Position numbers and translations under genes: made by a program. DNA of 6,839 bases from Thiotrichales bacterium (GTDB lineage Bacteria > Pseudomonadota > Gammaproteobacteria > Francisellales > CACEW01), in the NCBI GenBank assembly GCA_023266165.1, contig JAHFRR010000044.1:2743-9581 (forward strand), read 5' to 3'. How positions within the stretch are numbered: position 1 is the stretch's first letter; every line of letters begins with the position of its first letter. The notes under the pieces were generated by a model. That model was not told where the DNA came from and did not search any database. It was given only the letters and a program-made list of their open reading frames with translations. Of the stretch, positions 6,113 to 6,839 are shown one piece after another.

Positions 6113-6839
6113 AAGCACGAGGCCAGTGGCAAGTGAGGGGCGAGAGATCCATTATCGCCTGAAAATCATTTTGATGCAAAAAGCGCATTTGATACCACGC
6201 CTCATACGTGCCCGATTGAAATTCCACAACCACACGATGGGGAGAAATACGCATCAGGGTACTCGCATGCAGCAGATCCAAAAAGCCGAGTGACCCCGTA
6301 TAGACCTGATGGGTGACTTGCCCCTTCAGATCTGTCCAGGAGAGCGTGACAGGCTCTGCCCCTGAGCTCGGCCATGCAATCTCACTTCCCACACGCGGGC
6401 CATGGGCATAGGGCATTGAAACCCCTGAAATCTCTACTCTAAAACGAGCAAGGTTTTTGCTTAAATAGAGCGGGGTCAAGCGAATCAAGAGAGGTGTCAG
6501 CGCCTCTTGGTCTGGATAAAAAGTCTGTGAGAGTAACACCGTACGCGTGACCCCATGGCCATCAGCAGCACTATGATGGGGTGTCACGCCTGCCAAAGGC
6601 GCTAACACAAACGCTCCCGACGGATCTGCTTTAAAGAACCCTGCCAGATATATTTTTGTGAAATGACGTATCACCCCCTGAGGGCCATACAGATCTGTGA
6701 GATTTTTGATGAAATGCTTCGAGGTGTGAATCGACTGACAGACGGGCGTCACTTGGGTTTGCCAGGTGTTTTGCAAATAGGGTTCAGCTTGAGTCCAAAG
6801 CTGGAGAATACTGCCTTGCAACCAGGGCTTAAGCCAAGA
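6111..6839 (-). CDS. tssM: TssM/IcmF-family secretion protein, C-terminal part (cut by window edge)
   Basis: TssM is the large inner-membrane protein that joins the membrane complex of type VI secretion systems; IcmF is its relative in Dot/Icm type IVB systems. Only the last roughly 242 residues are present, corresponding to the periplasmic end. The frame is open to the window edge with no stop, so a TTG at 6821 is probably an internal leucine. The segment shows the family order: a helical part with WQTQVTPVCQSI and LYGPQGVIRHF (matching the usual W-Q-x-x-V-x-x-x-C and F-x-P-G-G), then the FYP block, FRVEISG, YAHGPRVGSEIAWP, TLSW, and the last strands ending LSPLTCHWP. The normally conserved GPWALFRLLD is replaced by TGSLGFLDLLH. 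The fold match is good, but type VI versus type IVB cannot be decided from this portion. mlaF follows after 13 bp. Confidence 0.8.
   Translation of the reverse strand, partial: SWLKPWLQGSILQLWTQAEPYLQNTWQTQVTPVCQSIHTSKHFIKNLTDLYGPQGVIRHFTKIYLAGFFKADPSGAFVLAPLAGVTPHHSAADGHGVTRTVLLSQTFYPDQEALTPLLIRLTPLYLSKNLARFRVEISGVSMPYAHGPRVGSEIAWPSSGAEPVTLSWTDLKGQVTHQVYTGSLGFLDLLHASTLMRISPHRVVVEFQSGTYEAWYQMRFLHQNDFQAIMDLSPLTCHWPRA

Noticed and set aside
6097..6118. GTG start for mlaF at 6118 giving 276 residues
   Set aside because: The ATG at 6097 has an upstream AAGGA, gives 269 residues as in E. coli MlaF, and avoids an overlap with tssM.
6819..6821. TTG at 6821 as the start of a small 236-residue protein
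   Set aside because: The frame stays open to the window edge, and the sequence is the internal C-terminal part of a much larger TssM/IcmF protein.
1..6839. A new defence system, CRISPR array, tRNA, insertion sequence or phage remnant
   Set aside because: All genes fall in known families, there are no spaced repeats or terminal inverted repeats, and non-coding gaps are each 100 bases or less.

Overview
This 6.8 kb window carries eight protein-coding genes, all on the minus strand and almost without gaps. Read in the direction of transcription (from high to low coordinates) they are: the C-terminal part of a TssM/IcmF-family secretion protein (cut by the window edge), mlaF (ABC ATPase of phospholipid transport), comF (phosphoribosyltransferase-like DNA-uptake protein), a mazE-mazF toxin-antitoxin pair, udk (uridine kinase), deoB (phosphopentomutase) and a 603-residue Xaa-Pro aminopeptidase. 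I see no rRNA, tRNA, CRISPR array, insertion sequence or convincing plus-strand gene.

Organism: MlaF, with its LSGGMARR signature, DEPFTGQDP Walker B block and GPVPFHYPA tail, points to a proteobacterium, most likely a gammaproteobacterium. Base composition looks near-balanced. TssM/IcmF indicates a type VI secretion system or the related Dot/Icm type IVB system, so the host may live with or inside other cells. A Legionellales-like lineage is possible, but I cannot fix it from sequence alone.

Layout: 6839-5288 is a tight tssM>mlaF block (13 bp between genes with the start preferred here). comF follows directly; its annotated ATG probably cuts off the first zinc-finger CxxC. At 4585-4511 lies a short regulatory gap with a TGTATA-N7-TATACA palindrome and a strong ribosome-binding site, driving mazE-mazF (4510-3889). 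A good sigma70-type promoter at 3859-3831 then starts a separate udk-deoB-pepP operon (3788-20). udk and deoB overlap by ATGA, and deoB and pepP are 32 bp apart.

How the genes work together: udk and deoB belong to pyrimidine and (deoxy)ribonucleoside salvage, and the aminopeptidase may feed peptide catabolism, so the left operon looks like nutrient recycling. The right block joins an envelope-spanning secretion component to the energy subunit of outer-membrane lipid maintenance, without the usual mlaE next to it. mazEF is a self-contained stability or stress module between the two. I found no convincing new multi-gene system. The points most worth checking are the comF start and homopolymer, the solitary mlaF behind tssM, and two sequence oddities in DeoB.
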